Below, in pieces: positions 1 to 7,302 of a stretch of DNA of 11,975 nucleotides. Where the stretch lies: the NCBI GenBank assembly GCA_002726845.1, contig PBSP01000036.1:5553-17527 (forward strand), given 5' to 3'. Each line of letters starts with the position of its first letter. The stretch's first letter is position 1. The notes below the pieces were generated by a model, which was not told the origin of the DNA, did no database searches, and worked only from the letters and a program-made list of their open reading frames with translations. This stretch comes from Methanobacteriota archaeon. GTDB taxonomy: Archaea > Thermoplasmatota > Poseidoniia > Poseidoniales > Poseidoniaceae. A program made the translations under genes and the position numbers.

Positions 1-183
1 GCCCAAATCAATCATTTCCTTTGGTTCTTGTTCGGAATCATTGACCGAAACATCACTGTAATCTGCTTCTTCGTCTGCCTCAACGTCATCGGACTCTACC
101 ATAGAACCCAATCCAGCCGACCTAAGGGCATCAGCCATATCGTTCATCAAAGCATCTGACATGTCATCGTCCTCGGTACGCAT
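1..183 (-). CDS. Acidic N-terminal part of an unrecognised protein (runs off the window)
   Basis: The reading frame is open from an ATG at 183 to the left edge, giving 61 codons with no stop. The start is chosen because GGAG lies 6 nt upstream of it. A second in-frame ATG at 195 has AAAGG directly against it and is less likely unless the message is leaderless. The visible residues begin MRTEDDDMSDALMNDMADAL, followed by a strongly Asp/Glu-rich stretch with no predicted membrane segment. Such a tail looks disordered and precedes whatever domain lies outside the window. I do not recognise the family. The gene is divergent from the flavoprotein gene at 286, and the two share an intergenic region of about 100 bases. 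Confidence 0.6.
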   Translation of the reverse strand, partial: MRTEDDDMSDALMNDMADALRSAGLGSMVESDDVEADEEADYSDVSVNDSEQEPKEMIDLG

Positions 184-212
184 AGGCTTCTCCATCCTTT
201 GGCAAGACTGTC

Positions 213-223
213 ATGGTATAAGC
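213..223. promoter_or_regulatory. Possible shared TATA-like element between divergent genes
   Basis: The segment tggtataagc is the best TATA-like stretch between the divergent starts at 183 and 286. Read leftward it sits about 30-37 bases before the ATG at 183, which would give a very short or absent leader. Read rightward it would give a leader of roughly 40 nt. A second A/T-rich stretch near 257-266 lies about 26 nt before the ATG at 286 and is an alternative for a leaderless rightward message. This is motif reading only. Confidence 0.25.
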
Positions 224-285
224 ATAGTTGCTTCATGGTTAGCAAAAATCAATGGATTCAATTAATGCATCTTCGTAGGTACGTC

Positions 286-837
286 ATGGCGGAAACACCG
301 TTGAAGGTGATGGGACTCTCGGGCTCTATAGGTCGAGCATCAAAAAATGGCATGCTTGTCGATTTGGCGCTCAGCAAGGCTGAGTCAAAGGGTGCTGACG
401 TCATCTTTTGGGATCTCCAGGAAAAACCCCTTCCTCTTGTCGGGGAAGAAGGGTGCTGGAGCAATCCAATTGTCAAAGAATTTCAAGAACTCGCCGCTTC
501 GTGCGACGCGTTCCTTGTATCGTCACCCGAATACCACGGAACGATGTCAGGTGTGATGAAGAACACATTTGATTGGGTCTATGAGAATCATGTTGGTGGA
601 AAGGTCTTTGGTTTGATGTCAACTTTGGGTGGAATGTCAAATTCCAACACCTTGAACCACATGCGTATCATGCTTCGTTGGCTCCACGCCAACCCGGTAT
701 CTCAACAACTTGCTCTGGGTCACGTCAAAGAAGCATTTGCAGAGGACGGTTCGCTTGTGGATGAAACTATGGACCAGCGTTTGGAAAATCTTGTTGATTC
801 GGTCTTGAAAACGGCAGAAATGTATCGCAGTTCGTGA
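286..837 (+). CDS. NADPH-dependent FMN reductase-like flavoprotein
   Basis: A 183-residue protein with the flavodoxin-like fold of the NADPH-dependent FMN reductase family (chromate/azo/quinone reductase relatives). Near the N-terminus, after the first beta strand, GLSGSIGRASKNG is the FMN phosphate-binding loop. In the middle, SSPEYHGTMSGVMKNTFDW matches the family's conserved PEY-(N/H)-G-x3-G-x2-KN-x2-DW flavin-contact segment, and a Gly-rich STLGGMS follows. It probably transfers hydride from NAD(P)H to FMN and then to a quinone or other soluble acceptor in the cytosol; the acceptor cannot be read. The frame is open back to 199, but those 29 extra codons look non-coding (Trp/His/Cys-rich) and the protein starts naturally with MAETPLKVMGLSGS. 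The next gene starts 4 nt after the stop, so the two are probably co-transcribed. Confidence 0.85.
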   Translation: MAETPLKVMGLSGSIGRASKNGMLVDLALSKAESKGADVIFWDLQEKPLPLVGEEGCWSNPIVKEFQELAASCDAFLVSSPEYHGTMSGVMKNTFDWVYENHVGGKVFGLMSTLGGMSNSNTLNHMRIMLRWLHANPVSQQLALGHVKEAFAEDGSLVDETMDQRLENLVDSVLKTAEMYRSS

Positions 838-841
838 TGAT

Positions 842-1591
842 ATGAACGTTGGCCGCCCTTCTTTCGAGGATGATTTTGGTGGGGCTTATCTGTTGGTTGA
901 GCCCGGTCAATTCAACTTGGGTGATGAAGTAGGGTCGGGTCATCCTAACGAATCACCTGTGAAAACCGTCGAAATTACTGAACCCTTTTTCTTGGGTGTT
1001 CGACCGGTTACTCAAGCGCAATGGGGTAGTATAATGGGGAGCAATCCTTCGAAATTCCAAGAGGGTTGGATTTCTGGCTTGCGACCGGTGGAGTCAATCT
1101 CCTACAACGATATTGAATTGTTTCTTGAACGTGTGAACGAAATAAAGAACGAATTCATTGGTTTTCGTGGCGTATGGAGACTACCGTCTGAGGCGGAGTG
1201 GGAATACGTAGCCAAAGCAGGAACCTCGACAAGGTGGTCGTTTGGTAACAAGGATTCTGAACTGGACGCTCACGGTTGGCATGCTGGCAACAGCGGCGCA
1301 ACAACAAGAGAAGTTGGAGTGAAAAAAGCCAACCCTTGGGGATTCTACGATATGCACGGCTTGGTTTATGAAATTACATCAGACAGTTGGGAATCTTCCC
1401 ACAAAAATCATCACGGAACACAATTACCAGTATCAGCAAAAATTGTTTCAAGTGTTGTTGCCAAAGGCGGTTCTTGGTTCACTGAATCGGATTCAACGCG
1501 TGCATCTTCTCGACGAAAACTTGGTTCAAATGAACGAAAGGATGGAGTTGGAATGAGGCTTCTATGGGAACCTGTAGAACCCATTGATTAA
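842..1591 (+). CDS. FGE-sulfatase (SUMF1) family protein lacking catalytic cysteines
   Basis: A 249-residue protein of the formylglycine-generating enzyme / sulfatase-modifying factor fold. Family landmarks appear in order: FFLGVRPVTQAQW (49-61), RPVESISYND (81-90), RLPSEAEWEYVAKAG (113-127), NPWGFYDMHGLVYE (164-177), KGGSW (208-212), and a C-terminal GVGMRLL where the family has GFR. In true FGE the GGS-x-x-C...C-x-R segment carries the oxygen-activating cysteine pair. Here the segment reads GGSWFTESDSTRASSRR, and the whole protein has no cysteine, so it should not make formylglycine by the known chemistry. The GN-x-W-E-W signature is also degenerate (GLVYEIT). No signal peptide is seen. It may be a binding module or an enzyme of another type, like other cysteine-less members of this fold. 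It is coupled to the flavoprotein upstream, and its TAA overlaps the convergent stop of the next gene. Confidence 0.82.
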   Translation: MNVGRPSFEDDFGGAYLLVEPGQFNLGDEVGSGHPNESPVKTVEITEPFFLGVRPVTQAQWGSIMGSNPSKFQEGWISGLRPVESISYNDIELFLERVNEIKNEFIGFRGVWRLPSEAEWEYVAKAGTSTRWSFGNKDSELDAHGWHAGNSGATTREVGVKKANPWGFYDMHGLVYEITSDSWESSHKNHHGTQLPVSAKIVSSVVAKGGSWFTESDSTRASSRRKLGSNERKDGVGMRLLWEPVEPID

Positions 1592-2082
1592 TCTCCCGTT
1601 CGAACTTCAGTATCAGCTTCAAACTGCACTTCATCACTCAGTTGCTGGCCTTGAGGTACTCTGCCGGGGCCAGTATACCACTCAGCCTGATCTTTGTGGT
1701 CGACGATTTTCATCACATTCAAACCGATAAAAACCTTGATTCCTGCGTGAGTACGATGGACTACAGGAGAAACAGATTCATGGAATGTGTCGTTCATAAG
1801 ATGACAAATTTCCGAAAAAGTGCGTTGACCGTTGCACAATTCCCACAAAGTGCTGTTTTTATCGAGTAAGGGGCGACGTAATTCATGCGGGGCTCTCATC
1901 AGTTTAGCGAACAGTCGTTCAACGCGCCCAAACCGCTTTTCAAATCTTAAGACAACCGTTTTCCCCGTCGCTCCATCGACGTCGGGGTGCGGTCCTGGTT
2001 CACCAGTACGACACCACCACACCGGCAATCGAACCGGATATTTCTGTGCTAAAGGGTGATTATCCAAGTCAACAAGATCCAT
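1588..2082 (-). CDS. PqqD-like family protein
   Basis: A 164-residue protein. Residues about 72-128 resemble the PqqD family (PF05402), a small winged-helix peptide-binding fold: LLDKNSTLWELCNGQRTFSE, then a helix, then a final helix ending GIKVFIGLNVMKI. The LCNG-x-RT-x-x-EI core is the clearest match to the usual L(D/N)G-x-RT-x-x-EI. The N-terminal ~70 residues (PVWWCRTGEPG, later a basic FEKRFGRVERL helix) are not part of that fold and I do not recognise them. In RiPP pathways PqqD-type domains bind leader peptides for radical SAM enzymes, but no radical SAM maturase or precursor is seen next to this gene, so its role is open. ATG 2082 is preferred over the in-frame TTG at 2094 because GAGGG lies 5 nt upstream. 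That site overlaps the stop of the upstream small membrane gene, so translation is probably coupled. It is last in the surface operon. Confidence 0.65.
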   Translation of the reverse strand: MDLVDLDNHPLAQKYPVRLPVWWCRTGEPGPHPDVDGATGKTVVLRFEKRFGRVERLFAKLMRAPHELRRPLLDKNSTLWELCNGQRTFSEICHLMNDTFHESVSPVVHRTHAGIKVFIGLNVMKIVDHKDQAEWYTGPGRVPQGQQLSDEVQFEADTEVRTGD

Positions 2083-2090
2083 TCTATCCC

Positions 2091-2264
2091 TCAAAAATCA
2101 GTCCACGTCCAAACAACAAGGCTCAGCATGGAAACAACGCCACATAATGCAGATAAACGAACGGTTTGCTGGCGTTTACCAAATTTGTCCAAGTACCATG
2201 TTAGTACACCGAAAAATGCCACAGCGACCCAAAGAAAATACCACAGGGGGCTTGTCTGAGCCAT
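2091..2264 (-). CDS. Small two-helix membrane protein (57 aa), unrecognised
   Basis: An unlisted small reading frame fills the gap between the large surface protein and the PqqD-like gene. It runs from ATG at 2264 to TGA at 2091-2093 and encodes 57 residues beginning MAQTSPLWYFLWVAVAFFG. Two hydrophobic stretches are clear: residues about 7-25, rich in Trp/Phe/Val and ending TWYL, and about 36-54, LSALCGVVSMLSLVVWTW. A short charged loop DKFGKRQQ joins them, so both ends probably face the same side. The frame starts 21 nt after the upstream stop, and its own TGA is part of the downstream gene's Shine-Dalgarno TGAGGG, which supports real coding in a tightly packed operon. The upstream ribosome site is weak (GAGATGGT). 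I do not recognise a family and assign no function. Confidence 0.72.
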   Translation of the reverse strand: MAQTSPLWYFLWVAVAFFGVLTWYLDKFGKRQQTVRLSALCGVVSMLSLVVWTWTDF

Positions 2265-2285
2265 GCTTTACCATCTCACAGGGCT

Positions 2286-5200
2286 TCAAGGCTGTTTCCC
2301 TAAACGATCCAAGTATTGTTGACCGTAATGCTCCCATTGCTCCATACTCCATCCATCGGGGAGACCGTTGTCCGGTAGGGGAGGTCCTTTGATTGAAGCG
2401 GTTGCATTGATTTCTTGTTCATTCTGAGGTGTGTTTTCGACATTAACGGTGGTTTGCTGGGAAATAGGTGGCCCGGACATAGAATCGTCATCCATTGGTG
2501 ATCCTGAAAGTTGCTTTCGGACAACAAGGAGTATAATCCCCAAAAGGACAATCCCAACTCCACCTGCAATCATCGTTGGACCGTTCATGCTACTTGAGAA
2601 AAACGACTCATCTGCAGGTGGTTGGGCAAACTCAATGTTGCGTGTGTCAGAGAATTTTATGGATTCATCTGTTGTCGAAGCAGAGAGTTGAATTTCGCCT
2701 TTGTATGGTCCACTCAATCGCTGAATTTCACATCGTATGTCCTTCATCGAATCTTTGTTTCGCTCGTAAGATAGAGACACTACTTGCGATTCTTGGTTCA
2801 ATACAAGCACACCATCGCACATGATTTGCCACCCGTCGGGGTGGGTAAATGTGTACTGCATTTCTTCGGTTTGCGTGGATGAACTTGTCATGTTGAACCA
2901 CGTTGTCGCAGATTTTTCGATGAGTATACTTCCAGGATTGGAAAGGCTCATCTCAACCTTTCGCTGCTGATCGACCATAATGAGATTCTGATGTTGAAGG
3001 CTCACCAAACTTCCTTCATCATTTTGCCCCCCTTCAACGAAGATTGTAATCACAATTCGCGTGTTGAGGGGGACATCATCTCCGACAACAACATCGACGA
3101 TGAGGAGTTTGCTGGTACCCGCTCCCATAGGGAAGGTAAGGATCTCTCCTGATTCAGATGAAGGTCCACCTACTCCTGCAGTCAAAAAGGCCACAACATC
3201 GGTCGTGGGTGGTGAAGTTGACAACTCAAAACCAACATCCATGGTGGATTCAAGTGCATTGCCCACGTTGGTAACAGTTGCCGTGACTTGTTGTGTCGAG
3301 CCAACATGGGCATGTGTGTCCAAGGTTGATCCGTTCAATGTTGGAAAACTGATGCTTCCCGTAATCATGTCAACCGTAGCATAATTATCCTCAGGGTTGA
3401 TGTCCTGACCTTCCGTTTCGACTCCAATCGTCACGGTATGAATTTCTCTTGCTGCTTCCGTCATCGGTACATAGATTAGAACTTCGATTTCTTGAATGCT
3501 TGCGCCCATGTAAGATACGCCAAGGTCAAATTCGTTTTGTTCAAGAATTACACCATCTTTGCGTAAATCGTACATCCACGAATCGGGGGTGTCCACAAGA
3601 TAAACACTCACAGATGTTGGTCCATTTCCTTTGTTCTCTAGTTGTACATCGACAACGGAAACACCACCAGGTACCAGAACATCGGAATTTGAAAGAATCT
3701 CAATGCTTGCGTCGTACAGTGGTTCAATCCGAATGTTGTCGTAGGATGGTCCCTCGTATTGCGTACCGCTGCGCGTTGACGTGAGAATTGGCTTGAATTC
3801 CGGAGCTTTGTCGTTCGCTTGAGCATTTTCAGGGGCTGTTACTGCAACGTAAAACGATGTGCTAGCCCCCGGATTGATGACAATCGCTGGTCGCTGTTGT
3901 TCTTCAACGGTCCATCCAATTGCTGAATCAGAATCAACAGTTAAGGCGAAACTGTCTTGTCGAGTTGCTTGGTTTGTAATTGTGTATTGGATTTCTATGC
4001 GTTCACCAGCCGTAAGCATCGTAACCTCAGTGCTGTCGATATCGAGTTCAACAAGAGCATCAGAAATCATGGATGCCTGAACCGTAATCGCTTCAGTAGT
4101 TGATCGTGAGGTGTCGTTTTGTGCGACCAGTGTGAGCCAAAAATCACCTGTTTTGTCCGGTGTTTCGTTGGCAGGAACAGTCATCACACATTTTACCTCC
4201 TGTATCTGATTGGGAACGAGTCGGACGGATGGAGGTTGATCGAATGCTAAGCTCACACTCCACCCCGCATCCAGTGACTTTGATTGAACTTGCAAATCAA
4301 ACACATCCGTTGCTTGTCCAATGTTTTCGACATCGACATAGAATGCGCATGTTGAGCCGGGTGGACATTTTGGTTTGGCTTCGGGCATGTGTATGTGGGG
4401 TATTCGGTCTGCTGAAACCTGAAATTGCATGGGTTCTTGGACAAAGAAATTAGGATTTTGTAGACTGGTGGCATTGAATGTCAATGGTACAAATCCAATC
4501 GTGGCATTGGCATCTGGTTGCAATTTCACGTCGATTTCTCTTGATTCACCAGGCAACAGGCGAACACCAGTGCTAGGATTGATTCCAGCGCCGTTTGGAT
4601 AGGAATATGCAACGTTCCAATCATTGGGCAAATTCGTTACGGTCGGAAGGATAGAATCGCTGATGTTACCAGTATTGGACAAGAGCAGCCGAATCTTACC
4701 CCAGGCTCCAGGTATGGCTCCGTTGGTAAACACACCCGAGACATCTAAACTGTACTCCTCCATTCGTGCTGATTGATCGTAAACGATAACAAAATCATCA
4801 AAGTAGTAGCCTATATCTGTTCCTGATGAATCGCTTGTAAATGTAAATTTAAACCTCGAATTGGCGTGAAAATGCGTTGCAGGGTTTGTCGGAATCAGAG
4901 GGGTCGTATGCCCCATGTGGTTGTTGGAAATGGTTTTCCAATTTGACAAGGTCTCTCCAACGGTTCCAGCAATGTTTGCAAGTTCATCCCAGTTGCCAAG
5001 ATTGTTGAACGCATACACTTTCATGTTGTCGTTGGGTTGCGCACTTCCAGCATAGAAGAAAGTCACTCCGTTGGTTCTTGTGGGATTTGAGACAATATCA
5101 CTCATATCCCAAATGGGAGTCATCAAATCGGTTTGTAAATTGTTTGTGTAGGAACCAAATTGACCTTGACCGATGTGGCATGATTGCCCCATACTCAGCG

Positions 5201-5810
5201 ATGTGTCCGAACTCGTGCCCCAGTATGGGCCTGTGTTCCAACCAAGAAGGGAGGTGCAAGTAAAATATGAATGAGCAACTGTGTAGTGTCGATTCAAGAC
5301 ATCATTTGCTGGGTTGTCGTCAATACCTTGAAACGACGGTTTAACCAGTAAGGTATGATTCCCTGCATAATTTACATACACATTGTAAAATGTGGCATTT
5401 GCTTGAGCGTTTGCTGTTAGACTGTTCATTGTAACCGTTCGATTGGCCAATTCAAAACGATCGTATTCATTGTGCAGAATCAGCAACTGAAGCGTAATAA
5501 TTCCTGATGGTGTAACGCCATTGTTCCGAACAGTAACTTCAATATCCATCGGAGTTGCATTTACGGAATCAACAACATACAGATCTTTCGGACGCTCAAA
5601 ACCAAATATTGGATGGTTTGAAGAGAACATCTTGTATTGGGATTCATCACTTGGGTTGGAGTAACGAATGGAAACATCGGTTGCCGATAGGTCGACGCCG
5701 CTGTTTTTTGCCGATAAATCAACTTGTTGCGCTGAATGAAGCTCGATATTTGTCACAGGTTGAATTGCGAGCAGCAGAAGCAAGAAGGCTGCCACACCAA
5801 TCCTTCGCAT
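2286..5810 (-). CDS. Large secreted, membrane-anchored surface protein with Ig-like repeats
   Basis: A 1174-residue protein. Residues 1-16 form a signal peptide (MRRIGVAAFLLLLLAIQ), and the likely mature region starts after SAQQ near 27-29. An Ig-like CARDB-type domain follows (VTVRNNGVTPSGIITLQL). At about 180-345 is a jelly-roll/MAM-like region (WNTGPYWG at its start, GYYFDDFVIVYD at its end) like those beside secreted archaeal and bacterial peptidases. Then come five or six NEW3/CARDB-like beta-sandwich repeats, recognisable by ENIGQATDVFDLQV, ITNQATRQDSFALTV, LENKGNGPTSVSVYL and TNVGNALESTMDV. A single TM lies near 1079-1097 (TMIAGGVGIVLLGIILLVV), followed by RK and a 73-residue cytosolic tail ending in GLPDGWSMEQWEHYGQQYL. 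Many N-x-S/T sites suggest N-glycosylation. No catalytic motif was found, so adhesion, envelope or substrate-binding roles are guesses. Its start lies 29 nt after the upstream gene's stop. Confidence 0.85.
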   Translation of the reverse strand: MRRIGVAAFLLLLLAIQPVTNIELHSAQQVDLSAKNSGVDLSATDVSIRYSNPSDESQYKMFSSNHPIFGFERPKDLYVVDSVNATPMDIEVTVRNNGVTPSGIITLQLLILHNEYDRFELANRTVTMNSLTANAQANATFYNVYVNYAGNHTLLVKPSFQGIDDNPANDVLNRHYTVAHSYFTCTSLLGWNTGPYWGTSSDTSLSMGQSCHIGQGQFGSYTNNLQTDLMTPIWDMSDIVSNPTRTNGVTFFYAGSAQPNDNMKVYAFNNLGNWDELANIAGTVGETLSNWKTISNNHMGHTTPLIPTNPATHFHANSRFKFTFTSDSSGTDIGYYFDDFVIVYDQSARMEEYSLDVSGVFTNGAIPGAWGKIRLLLSNTGNISDSILPTVTNLPNDWNVAYSYPNGAGINPSTGVRLLPGESREIDVKLQPDANATIGFVPLTFNATSLQNPNFFVQEPMQFQVSADRIPHIHMPEAKPKCPPGSTCAFYVDVENIGQATDVFDLQVQSKSLDAGWSVSLAFDQPPSVRLVPNQIQEVKCVMTVPANETPDKTGDFWLTLVAQNDTSRSTTEAITVQASMISDALVELDIDSTEVTMLTAGERIEIQYTITNQATRQDSFALTVDSDSAIGWTVEEQQRPAIVINPGASTSFYVAVTAPENAQANDKAPEFKPILTSTRSGTQYEGPSYDNIRIEPLYDASIEILSNSDVLVPGGVSVVDVQLENKGNGPTSVSVYLVDTPDSWMYDLRKDGVILEQNEFDLGVSYMGASIQEIEVLIYVPMTEAAREIHTVTIGVETEGQDINPEDNYATVDMITGSISFPTLNGSTLDTHAHVGSTQQVTATVTNVGNALESTMDVGFELSTSPPTTDVVAFLTAGVGGPSSESGEILTFPMGAGTSKLLIVDVVVGDDVPLNTRIVITIFVEGGQNDEGSLVSLQHQNLIMVDQQRKVEMSLSNPGSILIEKSATTWFNMTSSSTQTEEMQYTFTHPDGWQIMCDGVLVLNQESQVVSLSYERNKDSMKDIRCEIQRLSGPYKGEIQLSASTTDESIKFSDTRNIEFAQPPADESFFSSSMNGPTMIAGGVGIVLLGIILLVVRKQLSGSPMDDDSMSGPPISQQTTVNVENTPQNEQEINATASIKGPPLPDNGLPDGWSMEQWEHYGQQYLDRLGKQP

Positions 5811-5839
5811 GTCTCGGAATCAGCACCTATGTATTTGAC

Positions 5840-6661
5840 TTATTCGTCCGAAGATTCTTCGTGTATTAAGCGCAATTTTTCTTCATTTTTACGTTCTTTT
5901 GCACGGGCCGCAAAATAGACCGTAAAGGACGGTATCAAGACCATCGAAAAACATCCAACCACAGCTGCTAGCGCCCACAAGAATTCTGTAGCTGCATCTA
6001 TTTTGAAAACTTCGACATTGGCATAGGCTTCATTGACGGTTATTACATTGACTTGAGGCTGCACAGATTTGTTACCTGGTTCGGTAATCTGTATGACAAT
6101 TTGTGATGACTCATGCATGTATTCAATCTCTTGACGCGCAAGTTGCTCAGCCTTCGAAAGGCTGGTTGCAAAAACAGTCCCGTTCGATCGTCGTGCAGGA
6201 TCGGTTGAAGTGAGCGATTGGATGCTCACAGAACTGGTTTCAGCCTCGACTTCTATGGATTCTGAATACGTACAATGTTCCGAACACCGGAAGTCCACTG
6301 TTTTTCCGTCAACTTCAACTTCAGCATCTGGAACGCCAAGGAATGGATGTGAGTAGAGTTTGCCTTTGTTTGTCATTCTGACGATGGCTCCGGCTGCCAA
6401 GTCATCGACCGTCATGTTCACCCAGGTTAAATTTTCACCGTCAGCGGCAATCGTTCCAAGCCATGTGGTCTCGTTATTCTGTACCACCTTTGTCAGTTCT
6501 ACGTCGTTGTAGGAGGAATTCGTTGCTTCCGTTTCATAGATGTAATAACTTGGGGAAATTGTGGCTCCGTACACTGCGTAGGACAACAAAAGAATAAGCG
6601 TCAAAGACAGTCCTATCAGCGTTCTCAGAAGATTTGGATTCTGAGCAAGGGCCTTCTTCAT
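5840..6661 (-). CDS. Two-TM membrane protein with extracellular domain, unrecognised
   Basis: A 273-residue protein from the ATG at 6661. The frame also extends to a GTG at 6700 (286 residues), but GGTGA abuts that codon, and the hydrophobic segment lies at a normal distance from the ATG version. TM1 is about residues 11-31 (LLRTLIGLSLTLILLLSYAV) and TM2 about 227-250 (FLWALAAVVGCFSMVLIPSF). A strongly charged tail AKERKNEEKLRLIHEES follows. The ~190 residues between them carry several N-x-S/T sequons (NSS, NET, NLT, NMT, NGT, NKS) and a C-x3-C pair in FRCSEHCTY, consistent with an external, disulfide-bearing domain and both termini in the cytosol. I do not recognise the family. It heads the surface operon and may partner the large surface protein downstream; that is inferred from order only. 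Confidence 0.78.
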   Translation of the reverse strand: MKKALAQNPNLLRTLIGLSLTLILLLSYAVYGATISPSYYIYETEATNSSYNDVELTKVVQNNETTWLGTIAADGENLTWVNMTVDDLAAGAIVRMTNKGKLYSHPFLGVPDAEVEVDGKTVDFRCSEHCTYSESIEVEAETSSVSIQSLTSTDPARRSNGTVFATSLSKAEQLARQEIEYMHESSQIVIQITEPGNKSVQPQVNVITVNEAYANVEVFKIDAATEFLWALAAVVGCFSMVLIPSFTVYFAARAKERKNEEKLRLIHEESSDE

Positions 6662-6741
6662 TGGTCCATCCAAAACGACACCATTCAAGAACACTTGCAC
6701 GTCACCAAAATCAGAAGTATGCTCTTCAATCGGTTGCGTAA

Positions 6742-6770
6742 ATCTCCCGCTTTATTCAAATAGGGGAGAT
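6742..6770 (+). promoter_or_regulatory. Putative promoter of the ribosomal operon within a 7-bp dyad
   Basis: Upstream of the S19e start, a TATA-like ctttattcaaata (about 6750-6761) lies 36-47 nt before the ATG. A start site about 27 nt downstream would leave a leader of roughly 15-20 nt. The TATA-like stretch is flanked by an exact inverted repeat, ATCTCCC at 6742-6748 and GGGAGAT at 6764-6770, with a 15-nt spacer. It could be an operator over the core promoter, an RNA hairpin for the leftward transcript, or chance. The interval also serves the divergent gene at 6661. Confidence 0.35.
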
Positions 6771-6796
6771 AAGTCGCAGAGTTGCTTGGTGTTGTT

Positions 6797-7291
6797 ATGA
6801 CGACGTTTTACGATGTGCCTGCGAATTTTCTTATCCCCGCTCTTGCTGAGCGTTTGACAGGTCATGATGCCATTCAGATGCCTGAATGGGCCGACGTTGT
6901 CAAAACAGGATCATCCAGAGAGCGACCGCCGTCGCAAGACAATTGGTGGCACACTCGAGGCGCAGCCTTACTGCGAAAGATAGCTCGCCAAGGTCCAATT
7001 GGAGTTACAGCACTCGCTCAAGAATACGGTGGTCGTAAAAACAACGGATCCAAACCAAACACACCGGGTGTTGGTTCAAGGAAAGTCATACGTGCTCTCG
7101 TCCAGCAACTCGAAGAAGCTGGCTTGGTGACAACACAGGTCGGTCGATTGGTTGAACCAGAAGGTAGGGAGCCCACACAACTCTATCATGGTCGTGTTGT
7201 GACGTCCAACGGTCAGAAACTTCTCAACGAAGTTGCTCACAGCGTGCGACCTGATGTCGAAGCCGCCTATCCTGGACTTGAAAAATACTGA
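6797..7291 (+). CDS. rps19e: 30S ribosomal protein S19e
   Basis: A 164-residue archaeal/eukaryotic S19e, a winged-helix protein of the small-subunit head needed in eukaryotes for 18S maturation. The sequence starts MTTFYDVPANFLIPALAERL. It contains the hallmark PEWADVVKTGSSRERPP (about residues 32-48), DNWWHTRGAALLRKIARQGP, YGGRKNNG-x-KP, and the C-terminal RALVQQLEEAGLVTT-x-x-GR. A TTG at 6782 is in frame, but the ATG at 6797 places the conserved M-T-T-x-YDVPA start correctly. No strong Shine-Dalgarno precedes it (GGTG only), consistent with a first gene on a short leader. It opens an operon with PDCD5, L39e and L31e, a neighbourhood common in Euryarchaeota. A 30-residue stretch around 98-130 is somewhat longer than in minimal homologues. 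Confidence 0.95.
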   Translation: MTTFYDVPANFLIPALAERLTGHDAIQMPEWADVVKTGSSRERPPSQDNWWHTRGAALLRKIARQGPIGVTALAQEYGGRKNNGSKPNTPGVGSRKVIRALVQQLEEAGLVTTQVGRLVEPEGREPTQLYHGRVVTSNGQKLLNEVAHSVRPDVEAAYPGLEKY

Positions 7292-7302
7292 AAGGACGTG
7301 AA

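Noticed and set aside
199..285. N-terminal extension of the FMN reductase-like protein
   Set aside because: It begins with TTG, has no ribosome site, and its Trp/His/Cys-rich composition is unlike the protein; the family starts at MAETPLKVMGLSGS.
842..1591. Functional formylglycine-generating enzyme
   Set aside because: The catalytic cysteine pair is absent and the protein contains no cysteine at all.
3061..3384. 107-residue plus-strand frame, and similar ones at 3449-3784 and 4160-4453
   Set aside because: All are antisense to the large surface protein, whose domain signatures and signal peptide are clear.
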